Below, piece by piece: positions 1 to 7,940 of a DNA stretch of 42,500 bases (position 1 is its first letter; every line of letters begins with the position of its first letter). The stretch lies in contig MNWR01000008.1 of the NCBI GenBank assembly GCA_001872725.1, positions 1 through 42,500 of the forward strand. Reading direction: 5' to 3'. The notes under the pieces were generated by a model. That model ran no database searches. It was not told where the DNA came from and worked only from the letters and a program-made list of their open reading frames with translations. The stretch comes from Proteobacteria bacterium CG1_02_64_396. Lineage in GTDB: Bacteria; Pseudomonadota; MNWR01; CG1-02-64-396. A program made the translations under genes and the position numbers.

Positions 1-843
1 CTGTGTATGCACTACTTCTACTACGGCTGCCTTGAAGAGGCCCTTGAAGATCTCATGGCGGTCGACCGCTCCGAGCTGTGCGACTACAGCGGCATCCTCA
101 CCATGATGGACGCGGCGGTCACCCTGCTGGTCGCCTTCGATTGCCAAAACGATGTGCCCCAGGAGGCGTCGCGCCAAGCCCGCTTCATGCGCGAGATCCG
201 CCCCAAGCTGCGCGGATTTGGCGAACTGCGCTTTGCCCTGCAACTGGCGGCCCGCTACGCCTGGCGCCCCTGGCGGTGGAAACAGGCGATGTTCCTGCTC
301 AAGCGCAAGCGGGAGCTCTTCCCCGATCTGCAACCGGGCCACCACATGGAGGGGGGCAACATGCAGGACCGCACGGTCGTCTTTTCGCGTGCGGTCTGGA
401 AACACTGGGGCGACCGGCAGATGGTGATCCCCGATCTGGCCACCAACGCCGAGAAATTCGTCGAGGCGGTCAAGCGGGGCAACGCGGTGTGTAAGAAATA
501 CTTCCCCTATTACACCCTCTACTGCGTCGGCATCCGGCTACGGGAGGACCACCGTCCCCACTACGAGCTGTCGAGCATTCCCCCTGACGCCCAGGGGTGG
601 GCCTACGGCTGCGAGTTCGAGCCGATGTTCGAGGGGGTGCAGTACAGCCGCGACCAACTGCAATCGTTCAAAAACGAGATCTACGACATCGGGGTCGATA
701 TGAAGACCAGCTACTACCGCTTCGGGGGGATGATGAAGGGGTACATCCGTCGGGCGTTGGGGGATGAGGTGGTCGAGCGCCATTTGAAAATGAAGAAAAA
801 GGCCGATCCGAGCATGATTCTCAACCGGGACACGATCTTCTAA
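1..843 (+). CDS. FAD-linked oxidase-like protein, C-terminal part (5' end outside window)
   Basis: The reading frame is open from base 1 to the TAA at 841-843, so the gene very probably starts upstream; the ATG at base 7 has no credible ribosome binding site visible. The last ~65 residues resemble the C-terminal end of FAD-linked oxidases of the D-lactate dehydrogenase/vanillyl-alcohol oxidase fold: an arginine- and glycine-rich stretch followed by a HLKMKKKADPSMILN-type ending, comparable to the family's 'lK..lDPngilnPG' tail. The FAD-binding PP-loop domain would lie upstream and cannot be seen. The stop codon overlaps the start of the next gene (iron-sulfur protein) by one base, so the two are almost certainly co-translated, and an oxidase passing electrons to an Fe-S protein is the obvious inference. 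The substrate is unknown. The family call is moderately uncertain. Confidence 0.5.
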   Translation: MCMHYFYYGCLEEALEDLMAVDRSELCDYSGILTMMDAAVTLLVAFDCQNDVPQEASRQARFMREIRPKLRGFGELRFALQLAARYAWRPWRWKQAMFLLKRKRELFPDLQPGHHMEGGNMQDRTVVFSRAVWKHWGDRQMVIPDLATNAEKFVEAVKRGNAVCKKYFPYYTLYCVGIRLREDHRPHYELSSIPPDAQGWAYGCEFEPMFEGVQYSRDQLQSFKNEIYDIGVDMKTSYYRFGGMMKGYIRRALGDEVVERHLKMKKKADPSMILNRDTIF

Positions 844-1508
844 TGGCCGCCACTTATTCAAACTGCCACGGCTGTTCCCTGTGTCTGCTCTCGTGCCCGA
901 TGTGGCTGCAAAAGCGGGATGTCACCTTCAGCGCCCAGGGGATGGCTCGCGCTCTGCAAAACGGCGCCCAGCCCCAGGATTTGGCCGAGCCGCTGCTGTC
1001 GTGTCTGCTCTGCGGCATTTGCGATCTGATCTGCCCCGAGAAGATCGACCTGCGTGGCATGATCGAAAACGGCCTGCGGCGGCTCGATCCCGATCTGGTC
1101 GCCCGACGGGCCGCCGCCTGCCCCGCCGAAGATCGCTTCGACGCCAGCCGCGATCCGGTTTTGCTCCAATTGCTGGGGCCGGACGATTTTTATGTGATTG
1201 AGCCACGCTCCTTTCATGCCCACCACGTCGAGCGGGTCGCCCATTACGAGGCGCTGCGCCGTCGCACCGGGTGCGGCATGAACCTCGATCTGCATCGCAT
1301 GGCCATTCCGACCGGTATCGAACACTTGGGGGAGGGGCAGGTGCAGAAGCTCGACGTGAAGCAGCAAATTCAGTGGCTACTCAAGGGGCGGACGTTCGCC
1401 CGTATCGTGGTCGAAAGCCGGTGCGATCAAGCCCTGTTGGCCGAAATCACCGGCAAGCCGGTCGTGCATATCAGTGAATTAATTGGAAGTGAGAACGCCC
1501 ATGCGTAG
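843..1508 (+). CDS. Two-[4Fe-4S] cluster electron-transfer protein, HdrC/GlpC-like
   Basis: The 221-residue protein has two complete ferredoxin-type cluster motifs: C8-x2-C11-x2-C14-x3-C18-P and C54-x2-C57-x2-C60-x3-C64-P. The spacing of about 36 residues between clusters is typical of the HdrC, GlpC, GlcF and LutA group rather than small bacterial ferredoxins. No CCG domain (the second half of GlpC/GlcF) is present; instead the C-terminal ~150 residues form an uncharacterised domain with a few isolated cysteines. It is probably cytoplasmic or membrane-associated through partners and shuttles electrons between flavoproteins. The gene starts at the ATG overlapping the upstream stop (TAATG) and its own end overlaps the downstream flavoprotein gene by 8 bases, so the three genes form one operon. 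The cluster motifs are certain; the physiological partner is inferred from position. Confidence 0.75.
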   Translation: MAATYSNCHGCSLCLLSCPMWLQKRDVTFSAQGMARALQNGAQPQDLAEPLLSCLLCGICDLICPEKIDLRGMIENGLRRLDPDLVARRAAACPAEDRFDASRDPVLLQLLGPDDFYVIEPRSFHAHHVERVAHYEALRRRTGCGMNLDLHRMAIPTGIEHLGEGQVQKLDVKQQIQWLLKGRTFARIVVESRCDQALLAEITGKPVVHISELIGSENAHA

Positions 1509-2715
1509 CACCGACGTAGTGATCGTCGGGGCCGGTTTGGCCGGCGCCGCCACCGCCAAGCGGTTGGTCGATGCCGGTCTTGAGACGGTGATCCTCGAAA
1601 AGCAAAGCCTGCCCCGCCACAAGATTTGCAGCGGCATCCTCTCGCCGCGCGGCTACCGCTTTTTGATCGAGAACTTCGGCCCGCTCCCCCGCGAGGCGCT
1701 GCACGAGCCGACCTACACCCGGGGGGTGACCTTCCACTTCCCCAGCATGGTGTCGATGTCGATGGATTTCTTCGGCGGCACCACCCCCCACCTGCATCGC
1801 AAGTACGCCGACCATTGGGCGGTGCTGCAAAGCGGGGCCGAGATCATGGACGAGACCTCGTTTTTGGGGCTGGAGCAGCATCCCGACCATGTGGTGGTCA
1901 CCGCCCGGCGCAAGGGGGGGGAGCGGTTTCAGATCAAGGCCAAGTACGTGGTTGGGGCCGACGGTCCAGTCTCCCCGGTCATCAAGGCGCTCTATCCCGA
2001 CTACCACAACCGGATCCCCATGTTTTTCGTGGGGCAGAAATTTCACGAGATCATCGACTGCCCCCTGGACGAGGAATACTTCCATTTCTGGTTTCACCCC
2101 GAGCTGGGCCACTACACCTGGAGCCACGCCCGGGATGGGCGGCAGATCGTCGGGGTCGGCTTCAAGATCGGCGACAGCTTCCACGACCGCCACCGCTTTG
2201 TGGCCGACTACTTCGAGAAGAAACACGGGGTGAAGCTGGGGCCGGCCGACGAGGACCACGAGGGGACCGCCGAGAACTTCGGCCCCTCGCTCATCAACCG
2301 TTACGTCTTCGGCAAGGAACGGGTGTTGATTACCGGGCAGGCGACCGGGTTTTTGAACATGATCGGCGAGGGGATGAGCTGCGCCCTGCATTCGGGGGCG
2401 ATTGCGGGGGAATCGATCGTCGATGCAATCCTGCGCGACCTGCCGGTACAAGATGTCTACCGCCGCGCCATCGCTTCAGAGGTCAGGCGAACCACCGACC
2501 AGTGGAACCCCCTCAAAATTGCCTTCGACAAACCCCACGAGGCCGACTTCCCCAAGGCGCTGATGGCGCTGTCGCCGGGCGATCGCATCAAGGTGCTGCG
2601 CGACATCTGGAAATTCCTGGTCCTCTACAAAGAGTTCAAATGGGGGCGGAAAATTGCGGCGCTCAGCATGCAGCGTTTGCTGCGCGGTGATTATTCGCAG
2701 AAAAACTGGTTGTAG
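1501..2715 (+). CDS. Geranylgeranyl reductase family FAD-dependent oxidoreductase
   Basis: The 404-residue flavoprotein starts with a Rossmann dinucleotide fold (VVIVGAGLAGAATAKRL, about residues 6-22) ending in an acidic residue at the second beta strand. It also has a GADG motif near residue 155 and a C-terminal FAD-binding segment with GQATGFLNMIGEGMS near residues 280-295, the pattern of the geranylgeranyl reductase/FixC/p-hydroxybenzoate hydroxylase superfamily. Members saturate isoprenoid double bonds (chlorophyll phytol, archaeal lipids, menaquinone side chains) or oxidise other lipophilic substrates. I chose the ATG at 1501 over the TTG at 1483 because GGAAGTGAG lies just upstream at a suitable distance and the first residues then begin directly with the fold. 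The upstream two-cluster Fe-S protein is a plausible electron donor. The substrate cannot be read from sequence. Confidence 0.8.
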   Translation: MRSTDVVIVGAGLAGAATAKRLVDAGLETVILEKQSLPRHKICSGILSPRGYRFLIENFGPLPREALHEPTYTRGVTFHFPSMVSMSMDFFGGTTPHLHRKYADHWAVLQSGAEIMDETSFLGLEQHPDHVVVTARRKGGERFQIKAKYVVGADGPVSPVIKALYPDYHNRIPMFFVGQKFHEIIDCPLDEEYFHFWFHPELGHYTWSHARDGRQIVGVGFKIGDSFHDRHRFVADYFEKKHGVKLGPADEDHEGTAENFGPSLINRYVFGKERVLITGQATGFLNMIGEGMSCALHSGAIAGESIVDAILRDLPVQDVYRRAIASEVRRTTDQWNPLKIAFDKPHEADFPKALMALSPGDRIKVLRDIWKFLVLYKEFKWGRKIAALSMQRLLRGDYSQKNWL

Positions 2716-2782
2716 GTTTCGGGCTTGGTGGGGGTGTTTTCTCGTATTTAAGGGAGCCTCCCAGCCCATCCCTGGACTGCTC

Positions 2783-2808
2783 GGAAGCGCCATTAAATCA
2801 GCGCTTCC
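2783..2808 (+). terminator. Hairpin, probable terminator of the redox operon
   Basis: There is a perfect 8-bp stem, GGAAGCGC (2783-2790) and GCGCTTCC (2801-2808), with a 10-base AT-rich loop. A T-run follows only after eight more bases (GGTTTTTAG), so it is an imperfect intrinsic terminator. It lies 68 bases after the flavoprotein stop codon. Confidence 0.45.
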
Positions 2809-3018
2809 CTAAAGGTTTTTAGAGATGCCCTCTATTTTGCCGTGTGGAAGAGACGTAAGTGGTTCGTTGCCGAATGGGCGATGGCGATCCGGTGGTACGG
2901 CAGGGAAAGACGGACGCAACGAAAAGCCCGGTTGAGAAGTCATTCCGGTCGCTCCGAAACAGGCTTGGAAGCCAAGTCCTCCTTGCCTCGGAACCCCCTC
3001 AAAGAGTTCAAAAAAACC
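2809..3018. other. Intergenic stretch without a convincing gene
   Basis: With the terminator hairpin and promoter on either side, this forms a 379-base gap between the flavoprotein gene and the tRNAs. Short open frames exist (for example 2842-3033, 63 codons) but they lack a good ribosome binding site, are rich in Arg/Lys/Ser, and resemble no family I know. I see no RNA gene or repeat here. Confidence 0.4.
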
Positions 3019-3046
3019 TTGACCTACCCTTGACGTTGCCTATGAT
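3019..3046 (+). promoter_or_regulatory. Promoter of the tRNA-Phe/tRNA-Glu unit
   Basis: A -35 element TTGACC (3019-3024) is separated by 16 bases from a -10 element TATGAT (3041-3046), close to the sigma-70 consensus. Transcription would start about 40 bases before tRNA-Phe. The GC-rich stretch GCGCCCCTCGCGG directly after the -10 box could act as a stringent-type discriminator, which is usual for tRNA promoters; that part is inference. Confidence 0.7.
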
Positions 3047-3094
3047 TCGCGCCCCTCGCGGAGGTGGCCTCGCTGCCTCCCGTCGGGAGTGTGG

Positions 3095-3170
3095 GCCCAG
3101 GTAGCTCAGTCGGTAGAGCAGGGGACTGAAAATCCCCGTGTCGGTGGTTCGATTCCGCCCCTGGGCACCA
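3095..3170 (+). tRNA. tRNA-Phe (anticodon GAA)
   Basis: The cloverleaf is complete: acceptor stem GCCCAGG (3095-3101) pairs with CCTGGGC (3160-3166), the D-arm contains GCTCAGTCGGTAGAGC, the anticodon stem GGGGA/TCCCC encloses the loop CTGAAAA with anticodon GAA, and the T-arm carries GGTTCGATTC. The discriminator A and CCA are encoded (3167-3170). It is 76 bases long and sits six bases before tRNA-Glu. Confidence 0.98.
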
Positions 3171-3176
3171 CTCTTT

Positions 3177-3252
3177 GTCCCCATCGTCTAGAGGCCTAGG
3201 ACACTGCCCTTTCACGGCGGCAACACCGGTTCGAATCCGGTTGGGGACGCCA
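3177..3252 (+). tRNA. tRNA-Glu (anticodon TTC)
   Basis: Acceptor stem GTCCCCA (3177-3183) pairs with TGGGGAC (3242-3248). The anticodon loop CTTTCAC carries anticodon TTC, the T-arm contains GGTTCGAATCC, and CCA is encoded at 3250-3252. The D-arm with GTCTAGAGGCCTAGGAC is typical of bacterial glutamate tRNAs. It is co-transcribed with the preceding tRNA-Phe. Confidence 0.98.
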
Positions 3253-3265
3253 CGACTCCACAGCG

Positions 3266-3301
3266 ACGGCTCCATCGTGTCACCGCGATGGAGCCGTTTT
3301 T
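3266..3301 (+). terminator. Intrinsic terminator of the tRNA unit
   Basis: A 12-bp perfect stem, ACGGCTCCATCG (3266-3277) with CGATGGAGCCGT (3286-3297), an 8-base loop and a run of T directly after it make a strong rho-independent terminator. Confidence 0.93.
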
Positions 3302-3339
3302 GTTTGGTTGTATGCCCATTCGCGCCTTGGGGGTGAACG

Positions 3340-4698
3340 GTGTTCGATCAGCTAACCGAGCGTTTTGACGGGATTTTCAAACGGATTCGCGGCCGTGGTG
3401 CGCTCAACGATGAGAACATCGCCGACGCCCTGCGCCAGGTACGCATGGCGCTGCTTGAGGCCGACGTTGCCCTGAGTGTGGTGCGCGACCTGCTCGACAA
3501 GGTGCGCGAGCGGGCGTTGGGGCAAGAGGTTGTTGGCTCCCTGAATCCCGGCCAGGTCTTCGTCAAGATCGTCCACGAAGAGCTGACGGCGGTGATGGGG
3601 CAAGCGGTCCCCCTCGAACTCAAGGCGCAGCCCCCCGCCGTGGTGATGCTGGTCGGTTTGCAGGGTTCGGGTAAAACCACCACCGCTGCCAAGCTGGCCA
3701 AGTTGCTCGGGGCCGATAAAAAGAAGGTGGCGATGGTCTCGGCCGATATCTATCGGCCCGGCGCCATCGAACAGTTGGCCAGCGTCGGCGCCCAGGTTGG
3801 GGCCGAGGTGATCCCCTCCTCCAGCGATCAAAAGCCGGTCGACATCGCCCGACGCGGACTCGATGCGGCGCGCAAGATGGGGGCTGACGTTCTGCTCCTG
3901 GACGCTGCCGGACGATTGCACGTCGACGAAGCGATGATGGAGGAGATCGTTCAGGTCGCCCAGGCGGCTCAGCCGGTCGAAACCCTGCTGGTGGTCGATG
4001 CCATGACCGGCCAGGACGTGGTTAAGGTGGCGCAGGCGTTCCAAGCCCGGCTCAACCTGACCGGCGTAGTGCTGACCAAAACCGACGGCGATGCCCGCGG
4101 GGGCGCGGCGCTGTCGCTGCGCCATGTGACCGGGCTGCCGATTAAGTATTTGGGCACCGGCGAAAAGCTCGACGGCATCGCCCCCTTCCATCCCGAGCGG
4201 ATGGCGGGACGCATCCTCGGCATGGGCGACGTAGTCTCCTTGGTCGAAAAGGTGCAGGGTCAGGTCGACGCCAAGAAGGCCGAGCAGCTCGCCAAGAAGC
4301 TCAAGAAGAAGGGGCTGGACCTCAACGATCTGCGCGATCAGCTGGCTTCGCTGCGCAAAATGGGCTCCCTGCGTGACATGGTGGGGATGATCCCCGGCGC
4401 CGGAAAGTTGATGGGGCAGATCGCCGACGAGGATGCCGAAAAGCAGATGAAGCGGATGGAGGCGATCCTCTCGTCGATGACGATGAAGGAGCGCGAGCGG
4501 CCCGAGATCATCAATCCCAGTCGCAAACGGCGCATCGCCGCCGGGTCGGGCACCGCCCTTCCCGAGGTGAATCGGCTGCTCAAACAGTTCGATCAGATGC
4601 AAAAAATGATGAAAAAAGCCGGCAAGATGGGTAAGCGCGGCGGGATGGGAATGCCTGGAATGCCCCGGATGCCCGGGGGGGGTTTTCCTTTCCGTTGA
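3340..4698 (+). CDS. ffh: Signal recognition particle protein Ffh
   Basis: The 452-residue SRP GTPase binds 4.5S RNA and signal sequences of nascent inner-membrane proteins and docks with FtsY. The N-domain (about residues 1-90) is followed by the NG GTPase domain with P-loop GLQGSGKTT (about 106-114), [10 protein letters not shown] and [10 protein letters not shown]. The C-terminal M-domain ends in a methionine- and glycine-rich tail ([18 protein letters not shown]), as expected for the signal-binding groove. The start is GTG with GGGGGTGA upstream; length matches the family. It lies between the tRNA terminator and the rpsP operon, a classic arrangement; a terminator directly at its stop codon partly separates it from rpsP. 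Confidence 0.97.
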   Translation: MFDQLTERFDGIFKRIRGRGALNDENIADALRQVRMALLEADVALSVVRDLLDKVRERALGQEVVGSLNPGQVFVKIVHEELTAVMGQAVPLELKAQPPAVVMLVGLQGSGKTTTAAKLAKLLGADKKKVAMVSADIYRPGAIEQLASVGAQVGAEVIPSSSDQKPVDIARRGLDAARKMGADVLLLDAAGRLHVDEAMMEEIVQVAQAAQPVETLLVVDAMTGQDVVKVAQAFQARLNLTGVVLTKTDGDARGGAALSLRHVTGLPIKYLGTGEKLDGIAPFHPERMAGRILGMGDVVSLVEKVQGQVDAKKAEQLAKKLKKKGLDLNDLRDQLASLRKMGSLRDMVGMIPGAGKLMGQIADEDAEKQMKRMEAILSSMTMKERERPEIINPSRKRRIAAGSGTALPEVNRLLKQFDQMQKMMKKAGKMGKRGGMGMPGMPRMPGGGFPFR

Positions 4699-4726
4699 GG
4701 TCGTGCACAATCCGCGACCTTTTTTT
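4698..4726 (+). terminator. Intrinsic terminator after ffh
   Basis: Stem AGGTCG (4698-4703) pairs with CGACCT (4715-4720) and is followed by an uninterrupted T run (4720-4726). It begins at the last base of the ffh stop codon, so it ends or attenuates transcription from ffh into rpsP. Confidence 0.75.
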
Positions 4727-4744
4727 CCCCCGACCGGGGAAACC

Positions 4745-4762
4745 CTCGAAAAGTCTTTCGAG
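4745..4762 (+). promoter_or_regulatory. Hairpin in the rpsP leader
   Basis: A perfect 7-bp stem, CTCGAAA (4745-4751) and TTTCGAG (4756-4762), with loop AGTC sits 77 bases before the rpsP start and has no T-run. It may stabilise the leader or take part in regulation; no known ribosomal-protein leader motif is recognised. Confidence 0.4.
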
Positions 4763-4838
4763 ATGCTTTGGGGAATCTCGTGGGGTCCATTGGGGCCTTG
4801 CGTTTCGAACTCTTTGGGAAGCAAGAGGTTTTTGCAGC

Positions 4839-5090
4839 ATGGTCAAAATCCGTATGGCCCGCGGTGGCTCCAAGAAGCGTCCTTTCTACCGGATCGTCGT
4901 CGCCGACGTGCGTTCGCCTCGCGACGGTCGCTTCATCGAGCAGCTGGGGTTCTACAACCCCGTTGCCACCCCCAAGGCCGTGAAAATCGACTTGGTCAAG
5001 TACGACGCCTGGATTGCCAAGGGTGCGCAAGCCACCGAGACCGTCGCCCGTGTGGCCGGTCAGCTGCGGTCGGGCGGCGAATCTGCCTGA
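4839..5090 (+). CDS. rpsP: 30S ribosomal protein S16
   Basis: The 83-residue protein matches S16 from its first residues ([20 protein letters not shown]) through [14 protein letters not shown]16 binds 16S rRNA in the body of the small subunit and is important for its assembly. The ATG at 4839 is chosen over longer upstream extensions because conserved sequence begins exactly there and AGAGG lies ahead of it. It is the first gene of the rpsP-rimM-trmD-rplS-rnhB cluster, which combines ribosomal proteins with factors that mature the ribosome or tRNA. Confidence 0.97.
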   Translation: MVKIRMARGGSKKRPFYRIVVADVRSPRDGRFIEQLGFYNPVATPKAVKIDLVKYDAWIAKGAQATETVARVAGQLRSGGESA

Positions 5091-5115
5091 TCCCGGGTCT
5101 TTGGCAGTGTGCGAC

Positions 5116-5634
5116 ATGCAGGCCGAGGTGACCGACTGGTTGCAGATCGGCAAGGTCGTCGGTGTCTTCGGGGTCAAGGGGGCGGTCAAGGTGTTTTCCC
5201 TGACCGATCCCCCCGAAAACGCCCTGGCCTATCGCCCCTGGCGCTTGGTCAACGGTCTGCAGACCCGCGAAATCCCAAAGCCGAAGGGCGGCTGGCGCGG
5301 CAAACATCTGGTGGTCGAGATCGACGGGGTGACCACTCCGGAGCAGGCCCATGGCCTGATCGGCTGGCAGATCGAGGTCCCGCGGACCGCCCTTGAGCTG
5401 GACGAAGACGAGTTCCTTCTTTCCGATCTGCCAGGGTGGCGGGTGGTGGATGAAACCGGATACGACTACGGGGTGGTGACCGCCTGGTTTGAAACCCCGG
5501 CCCATTGGCAGATCGTGGTGCTGGGTCAGGCGGGGGAGCAGGTGATCCCCTGGCTCGACGAGGTGGTCCTTCACGCCGATCCCGACCAGCGCCAGCTGGT
5601 GGTGGCCTGGCACCCCCCCGTCGAGGGGGCATGA
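5116..5634 (+). CDS. rimM: 16S rRNA processing factor RimM
   Basis: A protein of about 172 residues with the two beta-barrel domains of RimM: the N-terminal RimM domain starts with [18 protein letters not shown], and a PRC-barrel-like C-terminal half ([16 protein letters not shown]...) follows. RimM binds S19 and helps mature the 3' head domain of 16S rRNA. The exact start is uncertain: ATG 5116, GTG 5107 and TTG 5101 are in frame and none has a strong ribosome binding site; ATG 5116 leaves a normal N-terminus. It overlaps trmD by four bases (ATGA). Confidence 0.93.
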   Translation: MQAEVTDWLQIGKVVGVFGVKGAVKVFSLTDPPENALAYRPWRLVNGLQTREIPKPKGGWRGKHLVVEIDGVTTPEQAHGLIGWQIEVPRTALELDEDEFLLSDLPGWRVVDETGYDYGVVTAWFETPAHWQIVVLGQAGEQVIPWLDEVVLHADPDQRQLVVAWHPPVEGA

Positions 5635-6347
5635 TGCAGCCCGAAAAGCGGGGGCTCAGGATTGAGGTTTTGACCCTGTTCCCCGAGTTTTTTGCCTCTC
5701 CCCTGACGGTGTCGATACCCAAACGGGCCATCGACAAAGGGGTGATGGAGGTGGTGACCACCGACATCCGAAACTGGGGGGTGGGGCGGCATCGGGCGGT
5801 GGACGATACCCCCTACGGCGGCGGCCCCGGCATGGTAATGCGGCCCGAGCCGGTCGCCGATGCGGTCCGCCAAGCACGGGCCGGTTATCCCGACGCCCCG
5901 GTGATTTATCTGTCGCCCCAGGGGCGGCGGTTCGATCAGGCCCAGGCACAGCGGCTTTCCGAGTTGCCCGGGTTTGTGCTGCTCTGCGGTCGTTACGAAG
6001 GGGTCGACGAGCGGGTGATCGCCCAAGAGATCGACGAGGAGCTCTCCGTTGGCGATTTCGTGCTTTCGGGGGGCGAGCCTGCTGCGCTGGTGGTGATCGA
6101 CGCGGTAGCGCGGCTTCTGCCCGGCGCGTTGGGAAGCCAGGAATCGGCCGAACAAGATTCATTCAGTGACGGGCTGCTCGATTGCCCCCACTTTACCCGT
6201 CCCCCGGAATGGGAGGGGTTAGCGGTCCCCGATGTTTTGCTTTCGGGCGACCACGGCGCCATCGCCCGCTGGAGGCGGGAGCAGGCGCTGGAGCGTACCC
6301 GCAGTCGGCGGCCCGATTTGCTGACTGAGACTACGGCGAAGTGCTGA
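5631..6347 (+). CDS. trmD: tRNA (guanine-N1)-methyltransferase TrmD
   Basis: The 238-residue SPOUT methyltransferase makes m1G37 in tRNAs, preventing +1 frameshifts. Visible hallmarks are the N-terminal [11 protein letters not shown], the YGGGPGMVM loop, the knot segment [13 protein letters not shown] and [25 protein letters not shown], plus the C-terminal segment YTRP-equivalent (HFTRPPEW). The ATG at 5631 overlaps the rimM stop (ATGATG; the second ATG at 5634 is also possible), implying translational coupling. Longer upstream in-frame starts only read through rimM in a wrong frame. Confidence 0.97.
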   Translation: MMQPEKRGLRIEVLTLFPEFFASPLTVSIPKRAIDKGVMEVVTTDIRNWGVGRHRAVDDTPYGGGPGMVMRPEPVADAVRQARAGYPDAPVIYLSPQGRRFDQAQAQRLSELPGFVLLCGRYEGVDERVIAQEIDEELSVGDFVLSGGEPAALVVIDAVARLLPGALGSQESAEQDSFSDGLLDCPHFTRPPEWEGLAVPDVLLSGDHGAIARWRREQALERTRSRRPDLLTETTAKC

Positions 6348-6389
6348 ACGCCAGCGCTTCCATCAACAAGCCAACATCCGATTGATAGC

Positions 6390-6408
6390 GTGGGCCACAA
6401 CGGTCCAC
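6390..6408 (+). promoter_or_regulatory. Hairpin in the rplS leader
   Basis: Stem GTGGGCC (6390-6396) pairs with GGTCCAC (6402-6408; one G-T wobble) around loop ACAAC. It ends five bases before AAGGAGAAGG, the ribosome binding site of rplS, so it could influence rplS translation. I do not recognise it as a described L19 leader. Confidence 0.4.
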
Positions 6409-6427
6409 CGGTTAAGGAGAAGGTCCG

Positions 6428-6778
6428 ATGAAGAACGCGATCATCGCCAAAATCGAGGCAGAACAAGCCGAGCGCAAGCAGATCCCCGAGATCCGCATTG
6501 GTGACACCGTTAAGGTGCATGTGAAGGTGACCGAGGGCAACCGCCAGCGGATCCAGGTTTACGAAGGCCTGGTCATCGCCCAGAAACGCGGCGGTCTGAA
6601 CGCCGCCGTCACCGTGCGCAAGATCTCCTTCGGCGAAGGGGTGGAGCGGGTGTTTCCCCTCCACAGCCCCCTGGTCGAGAAGATCGAGGTGGTGCGCCAC
6701 GGCGTCGTGCGCCGCGCCAAGCTCTACTACCTGCGCGCCCTGCGCGGTAAGGCTGCCCGTATCCGCGAGCGTCGCTGA
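6428..6778 (+). CDS. rplS: 50S ribosomal protein L19
   Basis: The 116-residue protein has L19 signatures: [20 protein letters not shown], then [17 protein letters not shown] and [16 protein letters not shown]19 lies at the 30S-50S interface. The ATG is preceded by a strong AAGGAGAAGG site. It is separated from trmD by 80 bases, the largest gap in this operon, containing a hairpin (6390-6408). Confidence 0.98.
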   Translation: MKNAIIAKIEAEQAERKQIPEIRIGDTVKVHVKVTEGNRQRIQVYEGLVIAQKRGGLNAAVTVRKISFGEGVERVFPLHSPLVEKIEVVRHGVVRRAKLYYLRALRGKAARIRERR

Positions 6779-6789
6779 GCATTGCTGCC

Positions 6790-7431
6790 GTGATCGAGGC
6801 GTCGTGGGGGGCTTGGCCCGACCAGGAGCGTCTCGAAGGGGAGCTAACCCTTGGGTGGCCGGTGGCCGGAATCGACGAAGCTGGACGCGGCCCCTGGGCC
6901 GGTCCGGTGACCGCTGCGGCGGTGATTCTCGATCCGCCCCGGCCGCTCTCAGGGCTCGACGATTCCAAGAAGTTGACGGCCCGGCGTCGCCAAGTCTTGG
7001 AGGTCGAAATCCGCGCCAAGGCACACGCCTGGGGGGTGGGTTGGGCTGGTGCCGACGAGATCGATGCCCTGGGGATTCTCCAGGCGACCTTCTTGGCGAT
7101 GGACCGAGCGGTTGCGCAGCTGTCGAGCCCTCCCCATGCGGTTTTGGTGGATGGTCCCCTGATACCTCGGTTTTCGAGGGGATTTGCCGGGGGGATCCAC
7201 CCCATGGTCAAGGGTGATGCGCGCTCTTTGAGTATTGCAGCGGCTTCGATTTTGGCCAAGGAGGCCCGTGATCGCTGGATGGCTGAAATCGAGGTGATCT
7301 ACCCCGGCTACGGTTTTGCCGTACACAAGGGGTATGGCACGGCGGCGCACCAAAAGGCGTTAAAAGAATTGGGGCCTTGCCCCATTCATCGCCGTTCGTT
7401 TCGGCCCGTGGCCGTAGCGGCGGGTCTATAG
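6790..7431 (+). CDS. rnhB: Ribonuclease HII
   Basis: The 213-residue enzyme cleaves the RNA strand of RNA-DNA hybrids, including single misincorporated ribonucleotides. The motif [15 protein letters not shown] (about residues 26-40) carries the catalytic Asp-Glu pair; DDSKKL, the [22 protein letters not shown] segment and the C-terminal HRRSFRPV motif are all present. The start is GTG, 11 bases after the rplS stop. The position downstream of rplS is conserved in many proteobacteria. The N-terminus is somewhat longer than in E. coli. Confidence 0.95.
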   Translation: MIEASWGAWPDQERLEGELTLGWPVAGIDEAGRGPWAGPVTAAAVILDPPRPLSGLDDSKKLTARRRQVLEVEIRAKAHAWGVGWAGADEIDALGILQATFLAMDRAVAQLSSPPHAVLVDGPLIPRFSRGFAGGIHPMVKGDARSLSIAAASILAKEARDRWMAEIEVIYPGYGFAVHKGYGTAAHQKALKELGPCPIHRRSFRPVAVAAGL

Positions 7432-7443
7432 CAATTTCTGCAA

Positions 7444-7510
7444 GACCTTGCTCCAGGCGTTCGACCTGGGGCTGAGCTCCACTGTTGGAGCATCATCCGT
7501 AAGGGGGACC
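7444..7510 (+). promoter_or_regulatory. Candidate S6:S18 autoregulatory leader of rpsF
   Basis: Two consecutive hairpins (CCAGG 7453-7457/CCTGG 7465-7469; GCTCCA 7476-7481/TGGAGC 7486-7491) are enclosed by a possible outer pairing of CCTT (7446-7449) with AAGG (7501-7504), the latter being part of the rpsF ribosome binding site. An unpaired CCG (7497-7499) sits next to the closing helix. The described S6:S18 leader motif presents a bulged CCG mimicking the 16S rRNA site, so the arrangement fits. The fold was drawn by eye. Confidence 0.45.
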
Positions 7511-7518
7511 ATCGTCTC

Positions 7519-7926
7519 ATGTCGTTTTATGAATTGACCTATCTGATCAAACCCGAGGTCGACGCCGAAGGGCGTGATGCCATCAAGGGGATCGTTGCCG
7601 ATGTTGTCGCGGCCAACGGTGGCGCCATCGCCAAGGAAGAGAACTGGGGGCTGCGCGAGATGGCCTACCCCATCGCCAAGATCAACCGCGCCTTCTACAT
7701 CCACTTGGTCTTCGAGACTTCGGGTCAGGCGATTGCCGAGATTGAGCGTCGTCTGCGTTTGAACGAGCAGGTGCTGCGTTTCATGCACGTGCAGATCGAC
7801 GCCATCCCCGAAGAGGCCAGCCCTCTGGCCCGTCCCGCCGATGTTCGTCCCGCCCCCAAGGCTTCCGACGAGGAAGTGGTTGAGGACGATGGGGACGAAG
7901 ATTCCGACGAGGACGGGGAAGACTGA
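7519..7926 (+). CDS. rpsF: 30S ribosomal protein S6
   Basis: The 135-residue protein has S6 features: N-terminal MSFYELTYLIKPEV, ENWGLREMAYPIAK, and FYIHLVFETSG with INEQVLRFM-type ending. S6 pairs with S18 in the platform of the 30S subunit. The C-terminal tail is strongly acidic (residues ~115-135, almost all D/E), longer than the short glutamate tail that RimK modifies in E. coli but of similar character. AAGGGGGA precedes the ATG. First gene of the rpsF-priB-rpsR-DUF2232-rplI unit. Confidence 0.97.
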   Translation: MSFYELTYLIKPEVDAEGRDAIKGIVADVVAANGGAIAKEENWGLREMAYPIAKINRAFYIHLVFETSGQAIAEIERRLRLNEQVLRFMHVQIDAIPEEASPLARPADVRPAPKASDEEVVEDDGDEDSDEDGED

Positions 7927-7940
7927 CCTACAGCCCCTCT

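Noticed and set aside
2842-3033. Small basic frame (63 codons) upstream of the tRNAs
   Set aside because: No ribosome site, extends into the tRNA promoter and has biased Arg/Ser/Lys content.
3024-3275. Open frame antisense to the two tRNAs (83 codons, minus strand)
   Set aside because: This is the well-known spurious product read from the complement of tRNA genes (it contains the GAESNHRHGDFQSPALPTEL type sequence); the tRNAs explain it.
3352-4824. 490-codon minus-strand frame opposite ffh
   Set aside because: It is an antisense reading of ffh caused by GC-rich third positions; no domain is visible.
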